A stretch of DNA of 64,000 nucleotides from Tanytarsus gracilentus. Taxonomy: Eukaryota > Arthropoda > Insecta > Diptera > Chironomidae. The stretch's first letter is position 1; every line of letters starts with the position of its first letter. The notes below the pieces were generated by a model. That model worked only from the letters and a program-made list of their open reading frames with translations. It was not told the DNA's origin and did not search any database. The position numbers were made by a program, and so were the translations under genes. Location: contig JAXRKN010000040.1 of assembly GCA_038502055.1 (NCBI GenBank), forward strand, positions 992,001-1,056,000. Reading direction: 5' to 3'. Below, one piece after another: positions 36,536-51,102 of this stretch.

Positions 36536-38918
36536 TGTTAAAAAACTCTTCCAAGTGTTTCAAAAGCAAGCCACAACAAATCGGTCGTAAGTTGTGCTGT
36601 GATCCAAAACAAAAGCGAATCATGTAAACCGTTAATTAATTTTTCTTGCTCGAAAAGAAATGAGCAACGTACTTTACAGAGACACGAAACCACACAAAGA
36701 GCTAATCATGAAACATAATCCAAATGATAAAGAAAATGGTTTCGATGTCCCACTTTCATGGTGCACATGTGTCATAGAAAATTGTTGAGTGGCGCACTAA
36801 AAATAATTAATGACTTTTAAGATTAAGAACTCATTGATGCTTGTAAATGGCAGTATCATTTTCAGTTTTCTCTCATTAAATATTTTTTTAATTGCATTTC
36901 ATAAGTGACTATGTGAGATATTTTGTGATGGATGGCAACAGTGCATGAGACATACGAGAAAAGAACTAATTAGTCGCACTAAGCGGATTAAGAAAATTTT
37001 AAATTGCCATCGAGATCCCTTTGTACACCGTTTAATTAGTAACGAAGTGAATTTCCCTAATTACGCCTCCTCAAATATTCACGAAACACCTTCGCAAATC
37101 GTTAATAAGCTCCTGCTGCCCTATAATTAGTCATCTTTTGAACGTATTTTTTAAAGAACAAAATTAATTTCACTCGAAAATTATAAATTGTTTTGATTAT
37201 CATGCGTCTCTCGCGACATAATTAAAAAAGTTGAAATCTTCTTCCATTTCCCACCGCTGCTGCTGTTGTCTCAATTCATAAAAAAATTTGCCTCCCTTTT
37301 AAATGTGCATGCAAGCAAAAAAGTTTTTGTCTTCTTTTTTCCTTCGCTCACAAACAAACATAAATCTTGAGTTTAGGAGATAAACGAATAAGGGAAGGAG
37401 AAAATGCAGAAAGCACATTTTTTGAAGGATTTCTTTGTAATTTGAAGCTCTTACTTGAAAGATGTGATAACGTTAAATGAACATCATGAACAACATCAAT
37501 CCTCTTTATACTTGTCATGAGAGACAAGCACAAAAGCTCAATTGTCCACTTTATGGGAATGTTTGTGTGGACTTTTTTGCTCAGTTTTTTCTCTTGAAAA
37601 CTACATGAAATTGGAAATTTTTTAAAGAGTTAAATTCATCTTCATTTCATAACACTTTAAGCACTTTTTCAAACAACCTTTTTAAAATTAATTTTTTACG
37701 AGAATGACCGCATCCGGTGTAATTTATAGCCGCACCCTAAACCTCAATCTTCTATCGCATTAAGAAGTTTTAATGTCGTTTACGCCACTGACATTCAGAC
37801 AACGAATTTATCTTTAAATCTCTTTTAAGCGCAGCAAAAATTAAATTGCAGATGTTATTGAGTAATTTTAGATGACGACACATTTGTGCGGCACAAGAAT
37901 TCGAGAGTCTATTAACCCATTTTCATTACATCAAAGCAATATGGATTCGAACTAGAGTGTTGAATTTCATACTCGACCACTAAAATACATTCAAATATCA
38001 ATTATTTAGTCACGAAGTGCATTTCTTCTCGCCCTCCCGCTTAAGTGAGTCAACTTTTGTGTCAATAAAATGAACGAAAGCAAGCAACATAAATAACTTT
38101 ATGCGTTCACAGTCAGTCAAGTTCATTGAACCTCGCCCCATTCACTTTGGTGCTCTTTTTTCGTTTAGCTTTATGTACACGCTTGTGTATGTCTTCTCCA
38201 AATAAAGATACAATGGGCATAACACTAGTGAAAAAAAACTAAGCGAAGAAGAAGTGGAAAATCAATGAGTCGTTGAACAATGTTCTCGCACTTTATTTCT
38301 CTCCCCACTGTGAACTCACACTCACAGGTGAAATTCAATTCTCTTTTTTACGCAATAGAATTTTTTGTTAGAATTTTTAATGAACAGAATGTTGAAATAA
38401 TTACATAAAAGAAATTTGGAGTTTAAAAATGACTTGAAGTTTTATTTGCCTCCAATAAAATATCCCGAACAATATTCGGCCATCAAAAAATTCAATTTCA
38501 AATCTTTTCAAGCACTCTCAAGTTTTCATTTCATTTCTTCTGATATATGTAACTCTTAATTCATATATGATGAAGTGATGGTGATGAGAAGAAAACACTC
38601 ATACATGAATGAAACTGGTTATTATAACTTATAGCTTTTTATGGAATGCTTTAGAGTGTTCGGACTTTTTATATTTTTAAGACGATGCTTTATGGTTGTA
38701 TTCATGGAGGGTTTAAGGTTATGGCCAAACAAAGTTTCTTCTTATTTTCTCTCAAATCTTTCAATCTTTCTCTTCCTCTTGTTCAGTCCGGTTGGTGGTC
38801 GGGTTGAAGGTCGAAAAGTGTCATTGATTAAATGAACTTGCAATCGATTTCAGATTGTTCAAACTTTTCCTGAATAGTTTTCCATGAAAATAAAGTTTCG
38901 ATCTGATTCCTCCCATAG
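36536..38918. other. Gene-poor region
   Basis: No supported gene. The only item seen is a tRNA B-box-like word on the minus strand near 37953-37943, which I rejected as a gene. Frames at 36945-37130 and 38641-38835 look random. Confidence 0.4.
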
Positions 38919-39179
38919 GATATGCCGCAAGGATCTTCTCAAGTGAAAGAGAAAGTTTTAGAAATGCGGAATCATGCTCGAAAAAGATCTTTTAAGTCTC
39001 TCAGCATTAATTACATAAGGGATGTTGCAAAGTTTCTGAATAATCTTTATGAAATTAGTCAAAAGTTCTTTGAATATTTCTCATGTTGCAACAAATTGAA
39101 ACAAGTTGAGTTAGATGAAGTGGCGGAAACACAGATGGAGCGGATATTGCAAAATTCAAGGAGAGAAAAATTCAGTTAA
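38919..39179 (+). CDS. Possible terminal exon or small gene, about 85 codons
   Basis: A frame begins after a plausible acceptor (GATTCCTCCCATAG, ending 38918) and reads D, then MPQGSSQVKEKVLEMRNHAR, followed by a Lys/Glu-rich, probably helical chain (FLNNLYEISQKFFEYFSCCN, QVELDEVAETQMERIL) to a TAA at 39177-39179. AATAAA lies at 39243-39248, 64 nt after the stop. The balanced amino-acid mix is less AT-driven than neighbouring frames. No upstream exon was found and the protein is not recognised. It could be a chance frame or a remnant. Confidence 0.3.
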   Translation, partial: DMPQGSSQVKEKVLEMRNHARKRSFKSLSINYIRDVAKFLNNLYEISQKFFEYFSCCNKLKQVELDEVAETQMERILQNSRREKFS

Positions 39180-39248
39180 ATTTTTAGAATAACTTCAAAA
39201 AGTTTTAAGCTAAAGGCTTCAAACCCTTGCGAGAAAATTCCAAATAAA

Positions 39249-42200
39249 TATTTCAGCTGGGAAATCGAATGTACAAAATGTCACATAAGTTTACAGTTTT
39301 CTTCTTGTTTCCTTCAATCTGAAGTGTAACTCTAGTCTCGCTTTTCCATTAAGGTGAATGACAAAAGAAAAAGGAATTCTTTTACCTTGCTCTCTTCAAT
39401 AGAGGTTGTAGTAAATTTACTTTCCTCATTGAACCTTTTCAACTCTCTATTGCTAAAATAGATTTTCAATCACTTCTGAAAAAGTTTTCATTGAAAAAAC
39501 TTTGATGGAGTTTTTTCTCTCATTTTCATCACGACAATTGCTGCTTACAGTGAGTCACTTACAATTTTATCTAAACCATGACTTTTGGTGTTGAAATGGG
39601 TTACAATAAGCGTTGTGAGACAGTTTTTATTGTACAAATCGCGATCTTTTGTGCTAAACAATTATTTTTTCAAAGCCATTTATGTATCTTGCGAGAGAAA
39701 ATCATTATATAATTTCTACATCTAATGTCGATGATGAAATTTACACATTTTTGCACACAGCAATTCACACATTGTAGTTTGCGAGAAGAAGAAAAAATCA
39801 TTTTTATAATTTTAATTAAAGTAAAAGCCACGCGGAAAGATTTTTTATAACTTCAATATAATAATTTTGATTGTTAACTTTCGCTGGTATTTTCACTCAT
39901 CACATTGCGATTATGTGAGTGTTTGTATCGAGACCCAGTGGCTTCAAACTTTAATTATTTAATCAAACATTGTCAGTGATGATTTTGAACGAAATTGAAA
40001 GTGTGAATTGAAATGTTCGCACGTTTTGTTTGTTCATACGCAAAAAATCAACGTGTGAGAAGAGTTTTTTTCTGGAGCTTGAAAGCCGTGTGAATTTTAA
40101 TTTTTAGAACCGGAAAATCAACTTAATCTTTTGTCGGAAAGAAAATTATTAAAGTTTCTCTAGTTTTCGATATTTCATGGAATTGATGAGATTAAAAATA
40201 GATTTCTTTATAACTTGGCGAAAAAGTAAATTAAACCGTCGAAAAAGTTTTTTTAATTCTTTCCATGAAATTCATTTCGTGAGCGAAATTTAAAATTATA
40301 AGATTCGCAAAAAATATTTTCAAGGCTATTATTTTCACTACCGCCGCCGTCGTTATTTGCCGGCATTTTATTCAAATGTTGGTGGTTACAGTTTAGTCTC
40401 ACGCATCACGACCTTGAATGTGGTCAATGGTAGGAAGCTTTTCACGTCAACCACAAAGCGTCGTCTATGAAATTTTTGTTACTATATAGAAAATAAAGCC
40501 AGAATGAGACAGAAAATTTTGTGGTTGTTTGAGATGAGCTCTAATGAGAATTTTATGGTCAATCATCATCATTAAGTTGAATTTCCATATTTGAGAAGCT
40601 AAACAAAGTTCTTTCTCGGTACGACAATGATGCCGTTGACATTCCGTTGAAAATGTTCATCTTTCATGCATGTGGGAGATTATTCTTGGAGATCATTAAT
40701 TTATTCTACTATGGTGATCTTTTTTGAAAAATTTATTTTCTTAACTCAGCTTGAGTGTTTTCATCAAAAGTTAATCAGAAACTTATTTTACTGTCGTAAT
40801 TGTTTTGGTCAAAAAAATATCTTGCAGACGCCGATAATTTTGTTTTGTGTTATTCAAAAAGCTGATATTGACCTCAAGAGTAAAGAATAACTTTTGTCAT
40901 TAGCAATGTCATCATCAAAAATTTTTGTTTTTGATTAATATTCTTTTTTTATTTAAAAAAGGTTGGTAATTTTCAAGCTTAATGATTGAAACTTTACACG
41001 CTTTTAAAGGTTTCGAATAAATTTTAAAATTCATTCAATTTCGGCAAGTCATATTAAAGTAATTTAAAAATTCTCTTTATGCACCTCCGGTTGAAATTCA
41101 ATTTTTATTTAAATTAAAAACATTCGGCGTTTCTCCATGAGGCAAATACTTTTTGGTATTCACGATCGGAACAATTGTGGAGATCTTATCACGTAAGTTT
41201 CAAATGCCCGAAAGAAAATAAAACACTGCATTAGGATGTTTATATGGAACATCCACGTTCAGCACGAATTTATTTTCCTTCAAGGTAAAGTTTTCATTTA
41301 TAAATTTGCGCGAGTTGAAAATTTCTATAATTTAATTGAGAATTTACTACACATCGACGAAGAAATGGCATTAAGTAAATAATCAGTTGAGTGGGCAAAC
41401 AAAAAAATTTTCACTCTTGTTCTTCTCGTTGCGCGGCACAATTTAGAGTAGATACGAGAAGAGAAAAATGCCATCGTGCTCGCAAGGAATGGAAAAAAGA
41501 CAATTAATTTATTTTCATCACGATTTCAAACTCTACTCTGTTGTGCTACCAAACATAGAACTCTTTTGCTTTTGTTTGTGCCTGGCGTCTTTCCAACTTA
41601 AATCTACTGTTTCTGTGTGCTCACAATGTGACCAAATAAAAATCCACACTGGCGGGAAAAAGACTCGCTTTTAGGGAGGAAGCACAACAATGCGTTGTTG
41701 AATATCAAATGTGGATATAAAACTCGTGTTGTTTAATTTCTCCTCAGCAGCGACGCTATAGAGTAAAAAATCTGAGCAATTAACAAATTTTTTTGTCTCG
41801 TTTTTTAAGAGAGAAAAATTTATGAACTTTCGTCAAAATGCGCACAAATCTCGCTGTGAATTTCATTTAAGGCCTCAATTGATTTGTGAATGCAAAAAAG
41901 AAGCGGTTGTCATGCAAATTAATCAAAATTATAATACATTGACTCACAACATCCCACAGCAGTAAATTAGAAATTTTTCTCTTTCATCAATTAAAACAAA
42001 ACTCGAGAGCTTTTAATCTTTTCATTTCAGATGTTTCGCATTTGTGGATATCAGCAATGAAATTAATTTTCGACCGAGACATTTCACTCTTAATTGAAGA
42101 GAATTAAAATGAATTTATGGTGGTCGATCGCTTCCACGATACTCTTTAATTAAAGTCGTCATTTTCGCTGATGGAGAAGAGAGGTCGAGAGCATCGCAAT

Positions 42201-45200
42201 TCACACAAACGATCACAAATCAATGTGAATTTTAAAATCGGCGAGAATTGAAAGCGAAAGCTAATATTTGCAAAAGAAATTAAATTAAATTTGATTAATT
42301 TATGAATGGAACATGATGAATTCAGTGCGGTTGTGTGCTTTTTAAAATCACGCGACCTTCAACGTGAATTTACTCGCGGAATTTTTTTAATTTACATTTC
42401 TTGTAGTGAAATTAATTGAAAAAGAACCTTTTTTGTGGGTCAAAGCAAAACTTTCAAGACTATAAATTTTATTTTATTTTTTTAATGCATCCAAAAAAAA
42501 AATTTTTTACAGCTTCAGTGAAAGCAGCTAATCCTAGCTGTAAACAACTTTATATTCGTTTTTATTTCCACACAACAATGCAAATGCAACAATCACAGAA
42601 TAGCCATATTATACTCTTTTTTTCCGATGGGTTAAAAATGTTAATGCATGCGATCGTAAAGGTGCTTTCACGCCCAAATCCAGTATTTCCCTCTCTAGAG
42701 AAACACATAGAATCACTAACACAAATCTGAATAATCGTTTTGAAAAATTACAGCTGAGAAAAGGTAAACCATGAATTATTTATGTTTAGCTGACTTCATA
42801 TCATTCGCATTGACTTCTTTAGTATGGCAACAGTGACACAAAATCTCAAGAGAGTCGATTAAAAAGCTTATAAAAATGTGACTTTCATTCATACATTTTG
42901 ATACACCTGGAGCTTTGTTTTTTCGATTATTATTTTATTTTGAAAAATGAAAATTCCAAAACTTCCGTTAGCAACACCATCATCATTATGTATGAATGAT
43001 GCTTTTTCTTTAATGCGAAGTTTATTTGACAATCAACAAGGGTGTGACATTTATTGCATTATTTATTACACTTTTTTATTATTCACAACAGCAAGACAAG
43101 AAGATGCTTTTTAGTTTTTAGGGGAAGCTTTCAAAATGATTTTAACTCGAGGGTTTTACAAACTCAATTTTGAACTTCTGAAAATTTAAAATATTTTTCG
43201 ATTGATTTTTAAAAGGTTAACAAACTTTGGAATGAATTAAAAATAGTTTTTTTCGCGTACAGTTTTTCTAACAATTTATATTTAAAAAGAGTTGTAAAAA
43301 ATTTAATAATAGAAATTTTTTGCATTACTCATTAACAAAAAATTTTCTTTGTAGCTTGGAGCAAGAAAATGTACAAAAAAAATTGGCAACAAACTGATCT
43401 TTATGATCGCACTAAGAAGTGGATGCGTATTATTGCACAATAATAATTTCTCATTTTATCTTTTCTGATGAATGAAAGAAGAGTTTTTGTTATGAGTGAA
43501 CCATAAATAATCTTCATACTGAGTTGCAATAAGAAGAAATAGAATATTGAAAATATTCATACACGCGGAGTCTAAAGTCTCTCTTTCTCATTATATGCAA
43601 GCTTACAGAGACAATTATAATTCTGTACGTTACTCATGTTCATTGTGTGCCAGTAGGATATTGCATTTACGTATAACTTGCAAAACGAGCGAGCTATGGG
43701 CAGAGCAAAACTGCATTCTTGATGTAAATTGCAAAATTTGTTTGTTCGAAGGAGTTGAAAAACGAGTGGAAGAAATGTAAACAGCAAAATGCGAACTCTA
43801 TTTTTGCTCTCTCACTCGCTTGATTTGAGAAATTCTATTCGCAAAACGTTTTGGAAATTCATGCAAATAATTTTGTGCGGGCTGTTGCGTTTTTGCAGCT
43901 GCACGCTGAAATTTAAGAGTTTTGGAGGGCATTCGAATGGCATGAAATAAAAATTCAAAATGAAGAGTGGAAGATGTTGGTTGCAAGGGTTGGTAACAGT
44001 TTGAGATTTTTATAAAAAAAAACTATCTTGATTCTTTTAATTAAATTTTTTTTTGTATCAATAAAATCTAAAGTTTTCACATCTTGGCCAATCACTCTTG
44101 CAGTAGCCTCAAGCAATTGTTTTAAGTTTCGTTATTTATTCTCTTTTGCTTATTTTTCTATCATGATTCATCGATTGCAATAATTGATTCCATTGTGAGC
44201 AAACATTGAATTGTTGCACATTACTTGAAGCAGCTTCGAACAAAGTTGCTGACCTCCAAACCAGCAAGCATGTATCTCACGATATTCTCCCTCCTCTTTC
44301 CTGATTAAAAAATTCTCTTTTGCATCTTTTTTGTGCGATTTGTTGTGTGGATTCTCTAATGACTTCGTAATATCTTCAATTTCGATCGACCATGAAAAAA
44401 GTCTATTCACAGAGTGAACCTGCAGTTACTAACCATTTGAGCTAGGTAGTTACTACCGTTTGCGCTCAATTGAATTTCAAATGTGCAGCACTTTGCGCAA
44501 TTTTCACAGCCAGTAAACGAGAGGTAGGAGAGTGAGAGCGGAAGTCATCTATTAGTCACATCAACTTGAGCATCTCTCACATTCAAAATGTGTGTATAGA
44601 AAGGAAAAAGAGCGCTAGTTTGTTTGATGACATTCTGAGTGTGATTAATGTCTCTCCTCGCAATATATTCAGAGCATTCGAAAGCTTTCCTGTAATTTAT
44701 GCTTTTTCAGTCTCTGCAGGATGAAATGTGTTATTTCGTGTACGTACATCTGATAAATTGTGAAGCATTCCATAAATTTCAATTGATCTCGTGATGTGTG
44801 AGACATTCGAGTGATCATTCGAGTGCAAGCTCGTGATGGATTAAAGGCATATGCATTAAATTTGACAGTGAAATCGCTCTGATGTGGAAAAAAGAGCTGA
44901 GAAAGTTTTCTGTTTCAAAAAAAACTTCTCACATTACAAAATTCGCCATTGATTGTCTCAATGTCCCAGACGTATGAGCATTAAATTTCCTTCACTTTTA
45001 TGCGCAATTAACCATTGTCTTTTAGTCTCACTCCGAGTGACTCAACAAGTGTAAAGTTGACAGTACCGAAGTGGCTTAGAAAGTTCACAAGATGATTATT
45101 TCAGGCAAAAAAATGATTGAATTGAGGTTACCTAGCATGCCATCGCTCGCTGTTATGCTTTCTTAGACTTAGACGATAAATCACAAGTCGTTTATCACAT

Positions 45201-48200
45201 GAGAGTTCATCAAGGTTTAAATTTTTAAATGCTTCTCTTCACACTCGACAAGAAAACTGTCGGCAACCTGATTTTTGTGGGTCAACATGCCGTACGCAAT
45301 TTTCTTCTTCTCATCGCTAACGCCTGGAGGTCAAAGTCACTCTCTCGCTGTGATTACTCATATGAGAAACAAATCACTCTGTTTTTATTCATTAAAGTGA
45401 GAGAGAGCGAAAAATGTCATGTTTTAACTGATCAATTTTATATTCAATTTCCTCATAGCGTGACGATAATAAATTAACCACTCGTGCATAACGATAATAA
45501 TTATCGAGAACTTTAAAACTCTCACTTTATCAGCGAGATTGAAATTTTCACCTGATGCTATCTCATCAAATTACATTGAATCATCAGTGATTGATTTCTA
45601 AACGAGTGATTTGCGATGAAAAACACCGCAGTGGATTTTTTTGAAGGCTTCAAAAAACATTGATAGAATCACGCACAGGACGTGACATTTGAATTTGAAT
45701 TAACGAAAACGCTTTCCCACAACAACGTGCTTGAAATTGAATCAGGAAAAATGTCTGCCTACCAGGCAAATAATTGGCAGATGGAACTTTCGATTATTCT
45801 CGGAATAAAAAGACACCTGCAAAATTTTTCTCTTACAGCGCAATTAAGATTAAAAATAAACCTTCAGAAATTCATCAAATTTTTTTTTGATTTCTTTAAA
45901 ACTTTGACAGTTTTTGAAAGTTATTTTTAAATTTCCAAAAAGCAATTATTATGAGTCGCATTCACTTGTTTTTCCCATTTCCGCTTTCGTGTTTTTTACT
46001 CTCATTAAAAATGACAATCGACCAAAATAAGACAGAAATATGTGGAAGAACAACCAATGCAGAAACATATTCCTAAAATGGAGGGCTTTTGGTGTGTGAA
46101 AACTCAACGATACAGAGCTATACTTATTACTTGTAATCATTACTTTCATCATGAGTTTTTTGGTTGCCTTCGCTCAGCAAAAAAATTGCCGTTGATTTTT
46201 ACATGTAAAACAATCTGCCTTTTGTCTGAATCCGAGAGAGAGAAGAAACGGGGGAACAATAAACAACGATACAAAAATTATGATGATGAAAAGAAGAACG
46301 GCAGCTACGCACGAGAAAAAACTTGACCAAAAGGCATGAAGAAAAAGTGGCAGCGAGTTTTTTCGGGTTAGTGCGGCAGTCTCTGATGGGATGGAGAAGA
46401 TCAAGAAGAAGAAGCTTTCGATACAATTTTTATACATACACAAGCAATCTGTCGCTTTGAAAGATGAAATATGAGGCATGCTGCTAAAATTTCAAGAGAA
46501 AGACACAAAGGAGAAAACATTGAAGAGCAAAAGGAACAGTGGGCGACCACGAAATTATGGTTTTAGGGAGGAATATTTTTAAACCGGTTAATTTTACTCT
46601 TTGAGTAAAAACTTCATGCTTTACTGAAAATAATAATTTTCAATTTATTCGAACTTAATTTCTTATTTTTTTGCTATGAAAAACTCTCTCACCACCAACT
46701 GTATTTCCATTAGCGAAAAAGAAGATCTTTTTAATATTTCTTTTGCAATGAACGATGTAAACATTTAGAATGCTTATTGTTGGTGTTTATATGTGTATTT
46801 AAAGATAACCGCTTGAAGTTTGTCCTTCGTGAACGATTCTTGAAAGAAATATTAATGAACATAATCCATGACTCATTTGAATTAATATCGCATCCATACA
46901 AAAGCAATTACATCACACGAGATGCCAGACAATATGCCATTGGATAAAAAAATATATAGAAGAAAAAATACAGCTTCTAAAACTTGAAACTGACGTCACT
47001 AAAACTAAAGAAATAATATTTTTTTCTTTTCGCAGTCGAACTATAAATCTGAATCCGTCGATCAAGTGTCGATGGACCTTGATGGCGAAAAACATGTGTG
47101 GCGTAAAATTTTATTTTTATTTCCCTTTTAGACATGTGCACAATGTATGACTATGCGAGGTTGATGGGGGTGGTCTAATTTTCTTTTCTCGAGAAAAAAC
47201 TTGAAGAAAAAAAATTTTTTGTACACTCACCATCGAACAGATTCTCTAGGTAATGGATGCGGCGTGCTTGATTGACAAAAACCTCTTATCAGCTCTCTAA
47301 CTTTTTATGTTTCACAAAAACTTTTTTGCTTCCTCTCAATTTTATTGGCAAAAGTACACGCAAGAAAAAATTATTTTCACTTTTTGTTATAAATCTGAAT
47401 TCCTTTCTCGTAAATTACAGTGTGCACTCGATGAAAGCTATACAGATGCTTTTACAAATGATACTTTTTTGTGCGTTGCTCCTTCACTTTCCTACAAATG
47501 AACACATCTCGAATTAATTTTCCATTATCGCGAACGAAAACGTATAAATTTATTTTATAGTGGTTATCAAGTGTGTGGTTGGTAATTAAAGCCAAACAAT
47601 CAGTCTCGAGTTGTGCAAAAGGGTTTGAAAAACTTTTTGAAATTAAATTTTATTTAAATTAAAGTTTTCAAGTTGTTTAGTTTTTATAATTTATTTCAAT
47701 TGAATCCATGCCTACTTTAATTTAAAATTCATTTGCGTAGGACCTTAATTATAATTTACAATTTTTGCATCGATGTAAAATGAACATCTTCAAAAACTTG
47801 AGTCAATGATTTCGTCATTTTATGATAATTTACTTTTATTATTTCTTGACAGATGTTCCTGCAGACTTTCTCATGAGAAACCTCTCTTTTGTCAATGTGA
47901 TATTGGGAGTAATGAGGGAAAGAAACAGTATAAGAAACCCTAAACGGCTTCATTTCATGAGTCGGCCATATCTGAACGTACGATTGCCTCTTCATGTAGT
48001 TTTAAGTTTTATTGTGCAATTAAAGATTTTTTTCGACTCGCAAGTCGCATCGGCAACAAAAGAAGCAATTATTTGTAGAATGTCAAAAATAATTTTTTCT
48101 CAACTTAAAAAATCAGTATAATCGACCAAAAAATAATTTGAATAAAATATATTTGAATAAGAAATTTTTCGTCATGGTATGAGTGATATTGAAGTCTTTT

Positions 48201-49819
48201 TTATTCATGTCGAGTGTTAACACAAATACACGTGAGTCACCCATGAAAAGAATTAGTTGAACCCAACCTTGTTGCAGCACGCCACAGACAAGTTTTAGGA
48301 ATTAAAAAAATTAACGGATGCTCAAAATTAAATTAAGTTTTTGTTTGGATTTTTTAATCTAAAAATAAATTAATTACATTTTTCTAGCACGCGACAACAT
48401 CCTTTAAAGTTGTCCTTTTAAAAAATTTTGACAACGTTATTTGAAATGTAGAAAGTTCTAATTTTAATGGAAAAGATGAGTTAGTTTAATGGATGCTGGC
48501 AGCAAAAGAGAGTGACAATGATTAACTTTAATTGCCTCATAACCACTTTACGACCACTATTGCATTACAATTCGAGTTATTTCTTATTTTTTTCAATTAC
48601 ACTTCTTTCACTTGAATCTCATATTCTTAAACTGGAAATCAGCTTCACTATAATTCTTCTTATTAGCTTCAGAGTGAAACAATTTTTATGGGAACAATTT
48701 TTTTACCTCCTCGATGAAATTTAAAATTTATCATAGAACAAATTTTAATTATTCGCAAAGTCTTTTCAGTTAATTAACCGACGTTTAACAGAAAAATTAA
48801 CCGCGCGCTTTTAAAAACCCACACGACCGTACCCCACGATGCTTGAGAAACGACTAAAGCACCCGACAAAGAATATTGTGCAACATAAACAAAGAAAATG
48901 AGAGAAGCGGAGAGTAAAAATTGTGTTGAGTGAGAGAGAAAGAAAAAAATGTTAAAATGAAATCAACACTTTATCAAGAAAATGTGCTTCGTTATCATAA
49001 AAATGATTTTTTTAAAAAGCATAAACATGCAAAAATAAAAGTAAACTGATATTGCATATAGCCTTTAGTCATTTATTGCTGATTGCTTTTTGTCGATTTT
49101 ATTATTAAAATTTTCTGCAATTTTGGAGTATTTGAAAATTATTGAGCACGAGAAAATATTTTTTATCGGCAAAAATTATTTTTTAATATTTCTTTAAATT
49201 GATTTATTTGAAGAATTAATAATTTAAATTTTATCATAAACTAAACTTTACTAAGTTTTCTCTAAAAAACCAAAATTTTAAATTTTTTTAAAAAATGTTC
49301 TAAATTTAAGTTTAATTTATAAGTTCATATTATATTATTTAGTTTCAAGTTTTATTTCTTCATCAGCATTAATAAATTTTTGCCTGAATATTTAATATTT
49401 TAACAATCAACTTTTATTATCATCAACTGCTCATTTAAATTCAAACTGCTTTTATAACGTTTAAAGTGTAAGGTTCTGTATCAAATCATAAGTTTTATGC
49501 TGCAACGTTTAAAATATTTTTAAACCTTATGTACATTTGTGTCTTGGATACAATCAAAACTTTGCTTGCTTGTATAAGTGAACCAATACATTCAAATTTC
49601 TCTATGTTTATGTTGCAACATGAGAGCATTACTTAAAAAAGAATTTTCTAATCGTTTTCTGAATTGAAAGTTTTAAATAAATTTAAGGGTTTTCAATTGT
49701 TAAAACTAGTTTTTATTTATGACAAAGAGTTTTAGAAGTTTTCATTGAAAAACTTTTCTTTAAAGATATAAAATTTCTTCTTCCTCCACATACGCTATCT
49801 CACGTTCACATTATCCGAA
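39249..49819. other. Gene-poor region
   Basis: About 10.5 kb with no supported gene on either strand. Frames of 60 to 104 codons occur but show biased Phe/Ile/Lys/Asn composition and no motifs. Introns or regulatory DNA of flanking genes could fill this space. Confidence 0.4.
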
Positions 49820-50248
49820 GCTCTCTCTCAATATTCTTTTCTCTCTCTCTCTCGTACATACAAGTAAAATCGATGTGAACAAAAAGAGAGAAGGAGAGAG
49901 AAGGGAAGGAAAAATACACTTTTAGAAATTATATTCATTCGCAAGTCAGCTCTTGTCGTGAGAGATCGTGTATTTGTTAATTATTTTAATTTTTTGTGTT
50001 TGGGTGAAGTTGACAGAGGAGAAAAGTTCTTAATCGGAAAACAATAAAGGAAATTAAAATACTCTAATTGAAAATTGAAAAAGTGTTTTTTAGTTTAAAA
50101 TATTCTTGTGATTTTACATAACATACGACTCGATGTAATAGCATAAAAGTGAATTTTTTTCTTCTCCTCCTGTGTGCTTCATGGAATGATAAAAGAATAA
50201 AAGCGGAGAGAAAGAGAGAGAACAAAATGGAGTCGGGACAATTCAGTG
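49820..50248 (+). promoter_or_regulatory. GAGA-rich segment with an initiator match upstream of the 51103 exon
   Basis: CT/GA tracts occur at 49821-49853, 49885-49905 and 50205-50220, resembling GAGA-factor sites of fly developmental promoters. TCAGTG at 50243-50248 matches the core of the arthropod initiator. If used, the 5' leader to the ATG at 51103 would be about 860 nt unless spliced. Low confidence. Confidence 0.25.
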
Positions 50249-51102
50249 TGTGTTTTTAAGAATAACCATAAGCATTAGTCAAAGTTTTTCATGGAAAATG
50301 CATTAAATGTGGATTATCCGAGTGACTTTAATTCATCGTCTCATCAGCGAAGTGCATTTAATGTAAATATCTGAAATTTTGAAAAAATCACTTTGCGAAA
50401 AAGATTCCGCTGAATGTGCTAAAAATAATGCAAATTTAAATTTTTATTCTCGTCGCACATTTTTCTTCTTCTTTTTCTTCAACCGTCTTTTATAATCATT
50501 TCCTCTTGTCGACTGCCGTATAGAATTTCTTCGAATTTACAACTCATTTCGGACTAAGAAAAAAACATATTTCTCATATAGCCAATACATTCAACTTGAT
50601 TCTATTCATTGATAAATTCGTTCGCGGAATCTACTTCGTAAAGCTGATTCACACCCATCACTCTAGTAGTAAAAATAAAAAGAGAGACGACTCAAACAAG
50701 TTTCTAATGATATAATAATAATTTTTATTTTATAGTTGATACACCACATTTGCCCACGTCACATTTCACATATATGCATCACCACTGTCTCATTCATTGA
50801 TAAAAGGAAAATAAAATAAAATAAATATTAATTGTGAGGTTCACTATATATAGTGATTATAGTATGTGTACATTAGTGTGAGTGATCTTGTAATCATAAA
50901 AATAGATAATAATCGTAAAACAATTGAGTGTCAAAATAAGGAAAAAAAGAAGTGTAATAAAAAAATCAATTGTGATTTTTCCTTATTGGCAATTTAGTGA
51001 AGTCAAAAATACATTGAAAGAGAAAAACGCACAGTTTCATCCCTCAACTACTTTCATAACTGTAGCTGTATGCGTTCAATTTAGAAACAAAGTTTATCAA
51101 CT

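Noticed and set aside
37943..37990. tRNA-like word on the minus strand (AGTTCGAATCC with AGTGGTCGAGTA upstream)
   Set aside because: The two boxes are only about 16 bp apart, too close for a tRNA, and no acceptor stem pairs. It could be a SINE or tRNA relic, but the evidence is too weak.
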